Shown piece after piece: positions 1 through 6,571 of a stretch of DNA of 6,866 bases. The DNA comes from Lysobacterales bacterium. GTDB lineage: Bacteria; Pseudomonadota; Gammaproteobacteria; Xanthomonadales; SZUA-36. How positions within the stretch are numbered: position 1 is the first letter of the stretch; the number at the start of each line of letters is the position of its first letter. The stretch lies in the NCBI GenBank assembly GCA_026193295.1, contig JAPHSB010000131.1, positions 1 through 6,866 on the forward strand, read 5' to 3'. The notes beneath the pieces were generated by a model that made no database searches, had not been told where the DNA came from, and saw nothing but the letters and a program-made list of their open reading frames with translations. The translations under genes were made by a program, and so were the position numbers.

Positions 1-317
1 ACACCGCGGAAGACCACCTCGTTGCGGCCCGGCACCGTTGCCACCGTCGACAAACTGGGCACGACCTTCATATAGACAGCCATGTTGGTCAGGCCCATTG
101 CCTTGATTTGATCGTTATTGAATGCCTCGATGGACATCGGCAGATCCTGCATATTCACTGAACGCTTGGTGGCGGTCACGATGACTTCTTCCAGCGCTCC
201 TGGCCGTTGCTCTTCTTCGGCCATCTGTGCTGCAGCCAAGGCAGGTGTTGTGGCTGTTGCCAGGGCGATTGCGCGTGCGAGAGGGTGTAAGGAAAAACCG
301 GTGACGGGCGGTGTCAT
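1..317 (-). CDS. TonB-dependent outer-membrane receptor (partial, N-terminal part)
   Basis: About 105 residues are visible; the gene continues beyond the left edge. Residues 1-30 read as a signal peptide with an Ala-rich core ending in ALAAA, so export is expected. Residues 42-49, LEEVIVTA, form a TonB box, followed by KRS and QDLPMSIEAF, the usual start of the plug domain. The visible plug ends in VVFRGV, matching the common I-RG(V/I) motif. Such receptors are outer-membrane beta barrels that import large or scarce ligands (siderophores, vitamins, oligosaccharides) using TonB-ExbBD energy. The ATG at 317-315 is supported by a strong GAGGAGG Shine-Dalgarno (326-332) 8 bases upstream. The gene diverges from the U32-like gene. 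The ligand cannot be read from this part; the nearby gal genes make a carbohydrate possible, but this is inference. Confidence 0.9.
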   Translation of the reverse strand, partial: MTPPVTGFSLHPLARAIALATATTPALAAAQMAEEEQRPGALEEVIVTATKRSVNMQDLPMSIEAFNNDQIKAMGLTNMAVYMKVVPSLSTVATVPGRNEVVFRG

Positions 318-325
318 AACTGTGG

Positions 326-351
326 CCTCCTCGTACTTTAAAATTATTATC
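326..351 (-). promoter_or_regulatory. Possible promoter -10 and ribosome binding site of the TonB receptor gene
   Basis: On the minus strand GAGGAGG at 332-326 is a near-ideal ribosome binding site, 8 bases before the ATG. Further upstream GATAAT at 351-346 could be a -10 box. The matching -35 position (GAGTTT, 374-369, 17-base spacer) is poor, so the promoter part is weak while the ribosome binding site is clear. Confidence 0.4.
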
Positions 352-459
352 AGTCGTAGCCTGTGCTTAAACTCCGACAGGTTCCATGCTGGCACACGCA
401 ATCTGTTGCTGACAATGGATGTTAATCGGGATTGATGGACTATCTTACGATCTCAACCT

Positions 460-495
460 CTTGCCCAGCGTGCAATACTTGCCCAGCCCGGGCAA
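460..495. repeat. Two spaced inverted repeats of the form TTGC-N-GCAA, with a 10-base direct repeat
   Basis: CTTGCCCAGC occurs twice, at 460-469 and 478-487, an offset of 18 bases. Each copy lies in an inverted repeat: TTGC-N7-GCAA at 461-475, and TTGCCC-N5-GGGCAA at 479-495. The pair lies 53-88 bases upstream of the preferred start of the U32-like gene. This could be a tandem operator, or the second copy a small hairpin in the leader. No regulator in the window can be assigned to it. The repeat is directly visible; its function is a guess. Confidence 0.35.
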
Positions 496-536
496 TATGT
501 GGTTAATTCTTCCTGTCCGCTCACCGCAGCCAAAAA

Positions 537-542
537 AGGAAG
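537..542 (+). promoter_or_regulatory. Ribosome binding site that selects GTG 548 as start
   Basis: AGGAAG at 537-542 lies 5 bases before GTG 548-550. It favours this GTG over the in-frame ATG codons at 419 and 497, which have no convincing Shine-Dalgarno. GTG 542 is also in frame but overlaps the site and is too close to it. Confidence 0.6.
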
Positions 543-547
543 TGATC

Positions 548-1279
548 GTGCAATATACTGTGTCCGCGCGTGGCAAGCCGTCCGCGGTACCGATCCAGCA
601 GTTCATCCGCAGCAACTATGAGCAGCTGCCGCTGGAACAGATAGACAGTTTCTTTGGCTTTACCGAGGCCTGTTCGCTGTATGGAGGGCGCTTTTTCGCA
701 GCCACCGAACTCAGCCGTTATGACGTGCGGTCTCTGTACCGGATGAACATCAACGTAAGGTTGCCATTGACCAACCATTATGCGACGGCAGATGAATACG
801 AGGAAAACCTCGCCTACCTGGAGAAGTACCACCGCCCCGGCAATTCCCTGATCATCACGAACGATGAACTGGCTGGCTGGATCCGCCAGGATTTTCCGGA
901 CTACCGGCTGGAAGCCAGCGTGATCAAGAACATCAACACATTGAAGAAAGTGGACGAGGCGTTTCGGATTTACGATACCGTGATCCTGCCGATGACCGCG
1001 AATGACGACGAAGCATTGCTGCGGGCCATTGACAACAAGGAGAACATCACGCTGTTCGCCAACGCCGGTTGCGCCTACACCTGCCCATCGAAAATCTGCT
1101 ATCCCAGCATTTCAAAAGCCAACAAGGTCGGCGACGCAAGCCTGTTCACCTGTTCGCAGAAGCTCAAGGAGCGCAACACCATCGGCATGCATGACTTCGA
1201 TCTCGCATACCTGCTGGGGCTGGGTTTTCAACGTTTCAAACTGCTGCGGCCTCGCCGGGGTAACCAGACCGGCTACTGA
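548..1279 (+). CDS. Peptidase U32-like / UbiV-like TIM-barrel protein with cysteine cluster
   Basis: A 243-residue cytoplasmic protein when started at GTG 548. The frame is open back to 419, but residues from that stretch look non-coding. The layout resembles the U32 family: an N-terminal barrel half, a strand-rich middle (LEASVIKNINTL, residues 122-132), the motif NAGCAYTCP at 172-180, and a tail DFDLAYLLGLGFQRFKLLRPRR matching the usual Dl-Y--lG--rFKl-gR ending. Cys175, Cys179, Cys184 and Cys202 could bind an iron-sulfur cluster, as cysteines do in the U32 proteins UbiU/UbiV, where the family acts in oxygen-independent hydroxylation. At about 240 residues it is shorter than UbiU or UbiV (roughly 300). 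It converges on the MTHFR-like gene with 22 bases between them. I assign the fold with fair confidence but no substrate or reaction. Confidence 0.62.
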   Translation: MQYTVSARGKPSAVPIQQFIRSNYEQLPLEQIDSFFGFTEACSLYGGRFFAATELSRYDVRSLYRMNINVRLPLTNHYATADEYEENLAYLEKYHRPGNSLIITNDELAGWIRQDFPDYRLEASVIKNINTLKKVDEAFRIYDTVILPMTANDDEALLRAIDNKENITLFANAGCAYTCPSKICYPSISKANKVGDASLFTCSQKLKERNTIGMHDFDLAYLLGLGFQRFKLLRPRRGNQTGY

Positions 1280-1301
1280 GCGGCTCGCCTGGCCGCCTGC
1301 G

Positions 1302-2258
1302 CTAGCGATTCCTCAGGCCGGATGCCTCGATCGCAGCGATCACGGCAGCCGGGTTGCCGAGCGTCAGCAGGTTGACGCCGCTGACACCCGGAATGGCTGC
1401 GATCTCCTGCATCTGGCGTGCGCAAAGCCGGATGCCGGACTGCTCCGGGTCCGTGGCTTTGGCCAGTTCGTTCAGAATGGTTTTGGGTATGACGGTTCCC
1501 TGAGCCTGTTCAAACTGCCAGCTCGCCGCTTTCATCCCCGGCAGAGGCGCCAGGGTCACGATAACGGCGAAATTCCATGTCATCCGGAGATCGACCAGGC
1601 GCTGCATGAAATGGCGCAGCATGGGGACACTCCAACAGGGTTGGGTCTGAAGAAACCGCGCACCCGCCTCGGCCCGTGTTCTATACAACTCGGCTTTCCA
1701 ATCGGCATTTGGCCTGAAGACGGTGGCGCCGGTTCCGATCATGAACTCCTGCCCTTGCTCGCCTCGCTGTTCTTCGCCAACTTCCGCAGCCAAGGCAATC
1801 AGCTCGCGACAATTGAGGTCGAAAACCGGTTTGCCCTCCGGCGCTGTCTGGTTTTCTGTCAGGCTGCCGCGATTCAACAGGAGACTGCTTGCACCCAGGG
1901 CCCTGAGGCCGATCAGGTCACTGCGCAGGGCCAGCCGATTGCGGTCACGGCAGTTCAGCCGGGTGACCGGATCGACTTCTTCGCGCAGCAACAAGGCGGC
2001 CAGCGCCAGCGGCGACATGTGACCCCGGTGCCGGGGGTGCGCCGCAAACTGGACACCGTCAATGTGCGGGGCCAACTGTTGCGCCTGCTTCAATATTTCA
2101 CCGGCAGGCGTGTTGCCCCAGAGGGGTATTTCCGCGGTCACGGCGAATGATTTGCTGGCCAGTGCCCGGGCGAAAGTTTTCAAAGCAGTATCCGCAATGC
2201 GGCGTTCGCAGCCAACTCGAAGATTATCGGCGAACCGGGAGCAAAACTCACCATGCAA
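1302..2258 (-). CDS. Methylenetetrahydrofolate reductase-like protein (MetF family), fourth gene of the gal operon
   Basis: MTHFRs are FAD-dependent TIM-barrel enzymes interconverting 5,10-methylene- and 5-methyl-tetrahydrofolate. Family marks here (318-residue numbering): TAEIPL at 41-46 with the conserved catalytic Glu (Glu43), HMSP at 80-83, CRDRNR at 103-108, VFDL at 145-148, and LQTQP at 203-207 with the conserved barrel Gln. In the loop that reads L-GD in MetF, this protein has NRGS (129-132), so the flavin-contacting Asp (Asp120 in E. coli) is Ser. The start is uncertain. TTG 2258 directly follows an in-frame TAA and lies 5 bases after the galM stop, with little ribosome binding signal. 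TTG 2183 (residue 26), with GGA upstream, would begin LKTFARAL and also fits the family. Position in the operon suggests a catabolic role, such as oxidising methyl-tetrahydrofolate from a demethylase, rather than methionine synthesis; that is inference. Confidence 0.78.
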   Translation of the reverse strand: MHGEFCSRFADNLRVGCERRIADTALKTFARALASKSFAVTAEIPLWGNTPAGEILKQAQQLAPHIDGVQFAAHPRHRGHMSPLALAALLLREEVDPVTRLNCRDRNRLALRSDLIGLRALGASSLLLNRGSLTENQTAPEGKPVFDLNCRELIALAAEVGEEQRGEQGQEFMIGTGATVFRPNADWKAELYRTRAEAGARFLQTQPCWSVPMLRHFMQRLVDLRMTWNFAVIVTLAPLPGMKAASWQFEQAQGTVIPKTILNELAKATDPEQSGIRLCARQMQEIAAIPGVSGVNLLTLGNPAAVIAAIEASGLRNR

Positions 2259-2263
2259 TTAAC

Positions 2264-3343
2264 TCATGACCAGCCGCTGCGCATGGCGGAGAACCGGTAA
2301 AGGACCCGGCTCTGGTACGTTGCATCGGGCAGCAGCGTGACGGACGGAAAGCCAGCCTGGTTGGGAGAATCCGGAAAATGCTGCGGCTCCAGGCAAAACC
2401 CGCCGTGACGGCTCAGCACTCTGCCCTTGCCCTGCAAGTCGCCGACCAGGCCATTTCCCGAGTAGAAGTGAAGGCCGGGCTCCACCGTCAACACCTCGAG
2501 CACCCGCCCCGAAACCGGCTCGGCAACCCTGGCCGCCAGCATCAGGTCTTCATTTGCCTGGGTTTTCAGTACAAAAGTGTGATCGTAACCCGAGCCGCGC
2601 CGTAATTGCTCGTGATCGGCTTCGATGTCGTGACCTATGGCCTTTGGCCGGCGGAAGTCAAAGGGGCTGGCGGCAACACGCTGCAGTTCCCCTGTCGGAA
2701 TCTGGTCCGCGCCAACCGGAATGTAGATTTCGCTGCCGATCTGCAGTCGATGATCGAGCACATCACCCCGGCCGGCCAGGTTGAAATAACTGTGTTGGGT
2801 CAGGTTGACAATCGTCGGCTTGTCGGTTGTCGCATGCAGGGTCAGTTCCAGCTCATCCGCATTGCTCAGTTCATAGACGGCCCGGATATCCACCCGGCCC
2901 GGATAACCCTGGTCGCCATCCGGACTGGTCAGGGTCATGACCACTCCTGCACGGCTCCCGCTTTCGAAAGTTTCCATGAGCCAGTTTTTCTTGTCGAACC
3001 CCTGGACGCCCCCGTGCAGATGGTGCGCTCCATCATTGCGGTCGAGACGGTACGTTTTACCGTCGAGCTCGAATCGGCCGTGCGCGATCCGGTTACCGTA
3101 ACGGCCGATCAGCGCACCGAGGTATGGATTGGGAGACAGGTATTCCTCGAGGCTGTCCAGGCCCAGCACGATGTCTGCGAGCCGGCCCCGCGCATCGGGG
3201 ACCAGGAGCCGGGTGATGATCCCGCCATAGCTGATGACATCCACCTCGATCCCGGTAGCGTTGGCCAGCGTCGCCCGCGTAATGCTGGTCCCGTCTGGCA
3301 ACTGGCCAAACCGCCTGGCGGTTACGGTGCAGCGGCCGGTCAA
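2264..3343 (-). CDS. galM: Aldose 1-epimerase (galactose mutarotase)
   Basis: GalM converts beta-D-galactose to the alpha anomer used by galactokinase. The 359 residues match the usual 340-360. Landmarks: GRYGNRIAHGRF (80-91), the NDGAHHLHGG substrate loop (103-112), TQHSYFNLAG with catalytic acid His184, GYDHTFVL (252-259) with the substrate-binding Asp254, and CLEPQHFPDSPN (317-328) with catalytic base Glu319. There is no signal peptide, so it is cytoplasmic. The start is TTG 3343, whose TTGA overlaps the galT stop by 4 bases, with AGGG (3354-3351) 7 bases upstream. This suggests translational coupling to galT. The stop is 5 bases before the earliest possible start of the MTHFR-like gene. 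Confidence 0.95.
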   Translation of the reverse strand: MTGRCTVTARRFGQLPDGTSITRATLANATGIEVDVISYGGIITRLLVPDARGRLADIVLGLDSLEEYLSPNPYLGALIGRYGNRIAHGRFELDGKTYRLDRNDGAHHLHGGVQGFDKKNWLMETFESGSRAGVVMTLTSPDGDQGYPGRVDIRAVYELSNADELELTLHATTDKPTIVNLTQHSYFNLAGRGDVLDHRLQIGSEIYIPVGADQIPTGELQRVAASPFDFRRPKAIGHDIEADHEQLRRGSGYDHTFVLKTQANEDLMLAARVAEPVSGRVLEVLTVEPGLHFYSGNGLVGDLQGKGRVLSRHGGFCLEPQHFPDSPNQAGFPSVTLLPDATYQSRVLYRFSAMRSGWS

Positions 3344-4368
3344 ACCCGTACCCTGCTCAGGGCGTTGCGCAAGTTCAGTGCAGCGGCTTCAGGGGTGATA
3401 TCCCTTTGCGGCATTCCCAGCATTTCGAAACCCACCATATGCTTGCGTACGCTCGCCGATCGCAGCAACGGCGGGTAAATGTGAGCGTGGAACTGCCATT
3501 CAGGGTGAGGTCTGCCATCGGAAGGCCGCGGGTGGAATCCCATCGAATAGGGCACAGCGGCGGAAAACAGTTTCTCCAAAGACAGCAGCGTTTCACGCAG
3601 GACGCGGGCCAGGCCCGCCACCTCGTTCTCATCGAGCTCCGCCGGCCCGCTGATGGCACGCCGCGGCAGCACCAGGATCTCGTACGGCCAGGTTGCCCAA
3701 AACGGCACCAGTGATACCGCTTGCTCATTGCAGCAAACCAGGCGTTCCTCCTGTCCTAATTCCGTTTGCAGGTAATCCAGCAGCAGGGAGCGCCCTTCGG
3801 ACTCAAAGTACCTGCGCTGCCGCACGAGTTCCTTCGACGGCTCGACCGGCAGACTGCGAGTCGCCCAGATTTGCGCATGCGGGTGGGGGTTGCTGCAGCC
3901 CATCATCCGGCCCCTGTTCTCGAAGACCTGCACGTACCCGATGTCGGGACGCATATCCAGCGCTTGGAATTCCTGGAACAGGAACTGCAGCGCGCGTTCG
4001 ACGTCCACATCGCCCATGGTCGCCAGCCGCAGGTCGTGACGCTCCGAAAAGCAAGCCACCCGGCAGCTTCCGCTTTCCCGCTCGGCCACCAGGAGGGAGT
4101 TGCCCGGCTGTTCGATGTCGGACACCGCCGACAACGCGGGAAAGTCGTTATCGAATGCGAAAGGTCCGGAGTAGCGCGGATTGCGGTTACCATTTGCCCG
4201 CTCGTTGCCCGGGCATAAGTAGCATTCCGGGTCGTATTCCGGCCTGCTCTCCGCCTCCGGCTTGTCCACCTGACCCTGCCATGGCCGCCGGGTCCGGTGC
4301 GGTGAGACCAACACCCACTCGCCGGTCAGCAGATTGAGCCTTCTGTGGGAGTGCTCTTCAAGGCTCAT
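3340..4368 (-). CDS. galT: Galactose-1-phosphate uridylyltransferase
   Basis: GalT exchanges UMP between UDP-glucose and galactose-1-phosphate in the Leloir pathway, through a uridylyl-histidine intermediate. The 342-residue length is normal (E. coli 348). Visible landmarks: CYLCPG with zinc-binding Cys49 and Cys52; SERHDL with His111, the likely third zinc ligand; and FENRGRMMGCSNPHPHAQIW (149-168), where His162 is a zinc ligand and His164 the nucleophile. Near the end, EWQFHAHIYPPLLRS carries the second metal-site histidines. E. coli has HPHG where this has HPHA. ATG 4368 is supported by GGAGGA (4379-4374) 5 bases upstream, inside the galK 3' end. The gene overlaps galK by 11 bases and galM by 4, so the three are almost certainly one transcript. 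Confidence 0.97.
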   Translation of the reverse strand: MSLEEHSHRRLNLLTGEWVLVSPHRTRRPWQGQVDKPEAESRPEYDPECYLCPGNERANGNRNPRYSGPFAFDNDFPALSAVSDIEQPGNSLLVAERESGSCRVACFSERHDLRLATMGDVDVERALQFLFQEFQALDMRPDIGYVQVFENRGRMMGCSNPHPHAQIWATRSLPVEPSKELVRQRRYFESEGRSLLLDYLQTELGQEERLVCCNEQAVSLVPFWATWPYEILVLPRRAISGPAELDENEVAGLARVLRETLLSLEKLFSAAVPYSMGFHPRPSDGRPHPEWQFHAHIYPPLLRSASVRKHMVGFEMLGMPQRDITPEAAALNLRNALSRVRV

Positions 4369-5536
4369 GCCAATCCTCCACTTCCGAGACCGGCTCGGCC
4401 GGGCCCACCACGTGCACCCAAGGCTCCCGGCCCAGCAACCTGCCGTATTCCTGCCTGATTCGCCGGGCAGTTTCCAGCGCCTCCGCGGGCCGCACCAGGC
4501 TGATGGTGCAGCCGCCGAATCCTCCGCCCATCATGCGCGACCCAAGGACACCAGGACAGGCCCTTGCGATTTCCACCAGTGCGTCGAGTTCGGAGCAACT
4601 GACTTCGTAATCATCACGCAAGCTGCTGTGCGACTCGTTGAGGAGCGATCCCAGCAACTCGAGTTCGCCTTCCAGCATGGCTCCTGTAGCCTCTCTGACT
4701 CGTTGGCATTCGCTGACTACGTGGCGGCAGCGACGGAACAGCGTTTCGCCCAGACGGCTTCGATTGTCGCTGATCTGGCCAGGGTCGAGCTCCGCGAGAA
4801 AGCACAATCCCGGGATCGACTGCTGCAGCAGTTCGACAGCCGCCGCGCACTCGTCACGGCGCGAGTTATACCCGCCAGAAGGCAGCCGCCGGCTGACGCC
4901 GCTATGTATCACCAGGAATTTCGCGTCATCCGGCAACGGCAACAGTTCGAAATCATGGCTGCGGCAGTCCAGCATCATGGCATAACCGCTTGCGCCCAGC
5001 GCTATCGCATACTGGTCCATGATGCCGCACTGGACACCGACAAACTCGGCCTCCGCCTTGTGGCACAGCAGAGCCAGCTGCTCCCGCTCCAACTGCGCGC
5101 CCGCGCGATCCACCAGCGCGCTGGCCACTACGAGTTCCAGCGAGGCCGACGAACTCAGACCACCGCCGAGCGGAATGTTTCCGCCAACCACCAAGTTACA
5201 GCCCTGGGGCTCAACTCCCCCGGTATGCATCGCCCAGGCAACACCCTTCAAATACTCAACCACGCTGCCCGAACCGTCTTTGCTCAGATCTTCCAGGGCT
5301 ATGCGCTGACGGCTGCCGTCGTGGCAAAGGTAGATATCGATCACCGGGTCGGTCCGCGGCGACACCGCTGCCCAGGTAAACAGGTTAACTGCCGATGGCA
5401 AAACGCTGCCGCCGTTATAGTCCAGGTGCTCGCCAATGATATTGATACGCGCCGGTGAGCGATACATGCGCGGCTCTTCACGAAAGATCCGAACGAACTC
5501 GGAATGAACCAGCGCCGGCACGGATTGAAACGGCAT
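4358..5536 (-). CDS. galK: Galactokinase (GHMP kinase family)
   Basis: GalK phosphorylates alpha-D-galactose at C1 with ATP, committing it to the Leloir pathway. The 392 residues match the family (E. coli 382). Signatures in order: the sugar-binding N-terminal motif ARINIIGEHLDYNGG (29-43), the ATP-binding loop PLGGGLSSSASLE (122-134), CGIMDQ with catalytic Asp174 (Arg30 is the likely partner), GGYNSRRDEC (221-230), and SRMMGGGFGG (333-342). The signature deviates from the usual GR-N-IGEHTDY: Ala29 replaces Gly, and Leu38 replaces the usual Thr or Ile. ATG 5536 is chosen because AAGGAC (5547-5542) lies 5 bases upstream; the 32 codons open further upstream cover the control region and look non-coding. 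It is the first gene of the galKTM-MTHFR-like operon, divergent from the AraC-type regulator. Confidence 0.97.
   Translation of the reverse strand: MPFQSVPALVHSEFVRIFREEPRMYRSPARINIIGEHLDYNGGSVLPSAVNLFTWAAVSPRTDPVIDIYLCHDGSRQRIALEDLSKDGSGSVVEYLKGVAWAMHTGGVEPQGCNLVVGGNIPLGGGLSSSASLELVVASALVDRAGAQLEREQLALLCHKAEAEFVGVQCGIMDQYAIALGASGYAMMLDCRSHDFELLPLPDDAKFLVIHSGVSRRLPSGGYNSRRDECAAAVELLQQSIPGLCFLAELDPGQISDNRSRLGETLFRRCRHVVSECQRVREATGAMLEGELELLGSLLNESHSSLRDDYEVSCSELDALVEIARACPGVLGSRMMGGGFGGCTISLVRPAEALETARRIRQEYGRLLGREPWVHVVGPAEPVSEVEDWHEP
4374..4379 (-). promoter_or_regulatory. Ribosome binding site of galT inside galK
   Basis: GGAGGA, read on the minus strand, lies 5 bases before the galT ATG and inside the last codons of galK. 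It fixes the galT start despite the 11-base overlap. Confidence 0.75.
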
Positions 5537-5630
5537 AATCGGTCCTTGATGGAAATTATTCCTATGGTAGTTAACTGAAACGAACATTTGAAATGGACAT
5601 TGTACTAAGTAACTGGATAATCTTACGACC
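5537..5630. promoter_or_regulatory. Divergent control region between galK and the AraC-type regulator
   Basis: The 94-base region is AT-richer than the genes around it. It holds several small symmetries: GGAA-N4-TTCC at 5551-5562, the palindrome AGTTAACT at 5569-5576, and CATTT-G-AAATG at 5585-5595. TGAAA occurs at 5576 and again at 5589, 13 bases apart. For galK the best -10 is TACAAT (5604-5599, minus strand), but its -35 position (CGTAAG) is poor, as expected for a promoter needing an activator. Binding sites for the AraC-type protein are likely here, though I cannot point to one with confidence. Confidence 0.5.
5594..5621 (+). promoter_or_regulatory. Likely promoter of the AraC-type regulator gene
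   Basis: TGGACA at 5594-5599 (five of six match TTGACA) and GATAAT at 5616-5621 (five of six match TATAAT) are separated by 16 bases. Transcription would begin near 5628, only about 3 bases before the ATG at 5631. It overlaps the CATTTGAAATG symmetry, so autoregulation is possible. Confidence 0.5.
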
Positions 5631-6524
5631 ATGACCCCAATCAGGTTGAGAGAAGGCTTCGCCGGCCAGGATATGTACGTGATCCCCCGCCCTATCCTGG
5701 CAGATGCCCATCGCCACCCCCTCGTGCAACCGCTCTACCCGACCGATATCGGCTGGTTCCCGGAGGCCCGCTATCATTTCAGGCAACGGCCCAAAGGCGC
5801 CGGGCAAGACCACCTGATGCTGTGCGTCGGCGGACACGGGCGTGTAATCGTCGAAGACCAGGAAAACCACTTGCGGCCCGGCGAATTATTGATCATTCCG
5901 CGCCATCGAAGCCACAAATACTGGGCCGAAGAAGACGACCCATGGTCCATTTACTGGATGCATTTTCTGGGCGACGAGGCCAACTACTACGTCGAACGAA
6001 TTCCGGGTCCCGGACACCCTGTGCCTGTTGATCGAGCCACCCAGGAAGAGGCGATACGCCTGTTCCGCGACTGCCTGGATACGCTCGAGACCGGCTACAC
6101 CATCCCCAACCTGATCTATGCTGCACAGTCCGCGCGCCATATTCTCTCGCTGTTACTGTTCCGCAATCAGGCATGGCCCCTGGAGCCGCTTCAGGAACGT
6201 CGGCAAATGCAGCTGGCGGAGACCCTGGGGTTCATGCGTGAGCGAATTTCAGAACCGGTTCACCTGGAAGACCTGGCGCGCCACGCCGGGATTTCCGTCA
6301 GCCATTTTTCCGAGATGTTCCGTGAAGAGACCGGTCAGTCTCCCATGGCCTATTTTACTCACCTGAGAATCCGCCAGGCGTGCCGCCTGCTGGATCTGAC
6401 CTCGAAACATATCAAGACCATCGCAGCAGAAACCGGTTATGGCGATCCCTACTATTTCTCCCGCGCATTCAAAAAAGTGATGGGGCTCTCGCCCGGCAGG
6501 TACCGGGCGATCAAGAAGGGTTAA
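5631..6524 (+). CDS. AraC-family transcriptional regulator, probable regulator of the gal operon
   Basis: A 297-residue protein with the two-part layout of AraC. A cupin-like sugar-sensing domain spans about residues 40-115, including GWFPEARYHFRQRP and the turn LRPGELLIIPRHRSHKYW. The C-terminal DNA-binding domain has two helix-turn-helix units: VHLEDLARHAGISVSHFSEMF (210-230) and IKTIAAETGYGDPYYFS (261-277), ending in the standard GLSPGRYR (285-292). The N-terminal part resembles the arabinose-type AraC sensor, pointing to a sugar ligand, perhaps galactose or a methylated galactose. The 94-base divergent arrangement with galK suggests it controls that operon and itself. No Shine-Dalgarno precedes ATG 5631 and the predicted transcript start is about 3 bases away, so translation may be leaderless. 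The next ATG (5673) has AGG only 2 bases upstream and would remove the first 14 residues. Confidence 0.92.
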   Translation: MTPIRLREGFAGQDMYVIPRPILADAHRHPLVQPLYPTDIGWFPEARYHFRQRPKGAGQDHLMLCVGGHGRVIVEDQENHLRPGELLIIPRHRSHKYWAEEDDPWSIYWMHFLGDEANYYVERIPGPGHPVPVDRATQEEAIRLFRDCLDTLETGYTIPNLIYAAQSARHILSLLLFRNQAWPLEPLQERRQMQLAETLGFMRERISEPVHLEDLARHAGISVSHFSEMFREETGQSPMAYFTHLRIRQACRLLDLTSKHIKTIAAETGYGDPYYFSRAFKKVMGLSPGRYRAIKKG

Positions 6525-6571
6525 ACGCCAGTGACGGAAAACAGTAGAATCGCCTATTTCGGGAGCAGAAG

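Noticed and set aside
118..435. Plus-strand frame opposite the TonB receptor start
   Set aside because: It is antisense to a signal peptide, TonB box and plug domain with a strong ribosome binding site; no motif of its own.
1280..1296. Possible bidirectional terminator (GCGGC-N7-GCCGC) between the convergent genes
   Set aside because: The stem is only 5 base pairs and there is no T-run on either side, so it cannot be called an intrinsic terminator.
1002..2150. Long 382-codon plus-strand frame opposite the MTHFR-like gene
   Set aside because: It overlaps the end of the U32-like gene and is antisense to a protein with clear MTHFR motifs. Its translation shows no recognisable motifs and arises from the GC-rich codon pattern of the other strand.
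2183..2254. Frameshift at the 5' end of the MTHFR-like gene (ATG 2254 opens a 24-codon frame)
   Set aside because: The 24-codon frame ends in a stop and has no family similarity. The main frame gives a plausible family N-terminus from TTG 2183 or 2258, so a frameshift is not needed.
2606..3478. 290-codon plus-strand frame opposite galM and the end of galT
   Set aside because: Antisense to galM with its catalytic motifs intact; no ribosome binding site or domain of its own.
4334..5458. Long 374-codon plus-strand frame opposite galK
   Set aside because: It is antisense to a galactokinase carrying all three GHMP motifs. The translation is Gln/Ala/Arg-rich and of low complexity, typical of a shadow frame.
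5536..5632. Extended N-terminus for galK starting at 5632
   Set aside because: The extra 32 residues are unlike galactokinase and cover the divergent promoter region. ATG 5536 has a well-placed AAGGAC site and begins at the usual family position.
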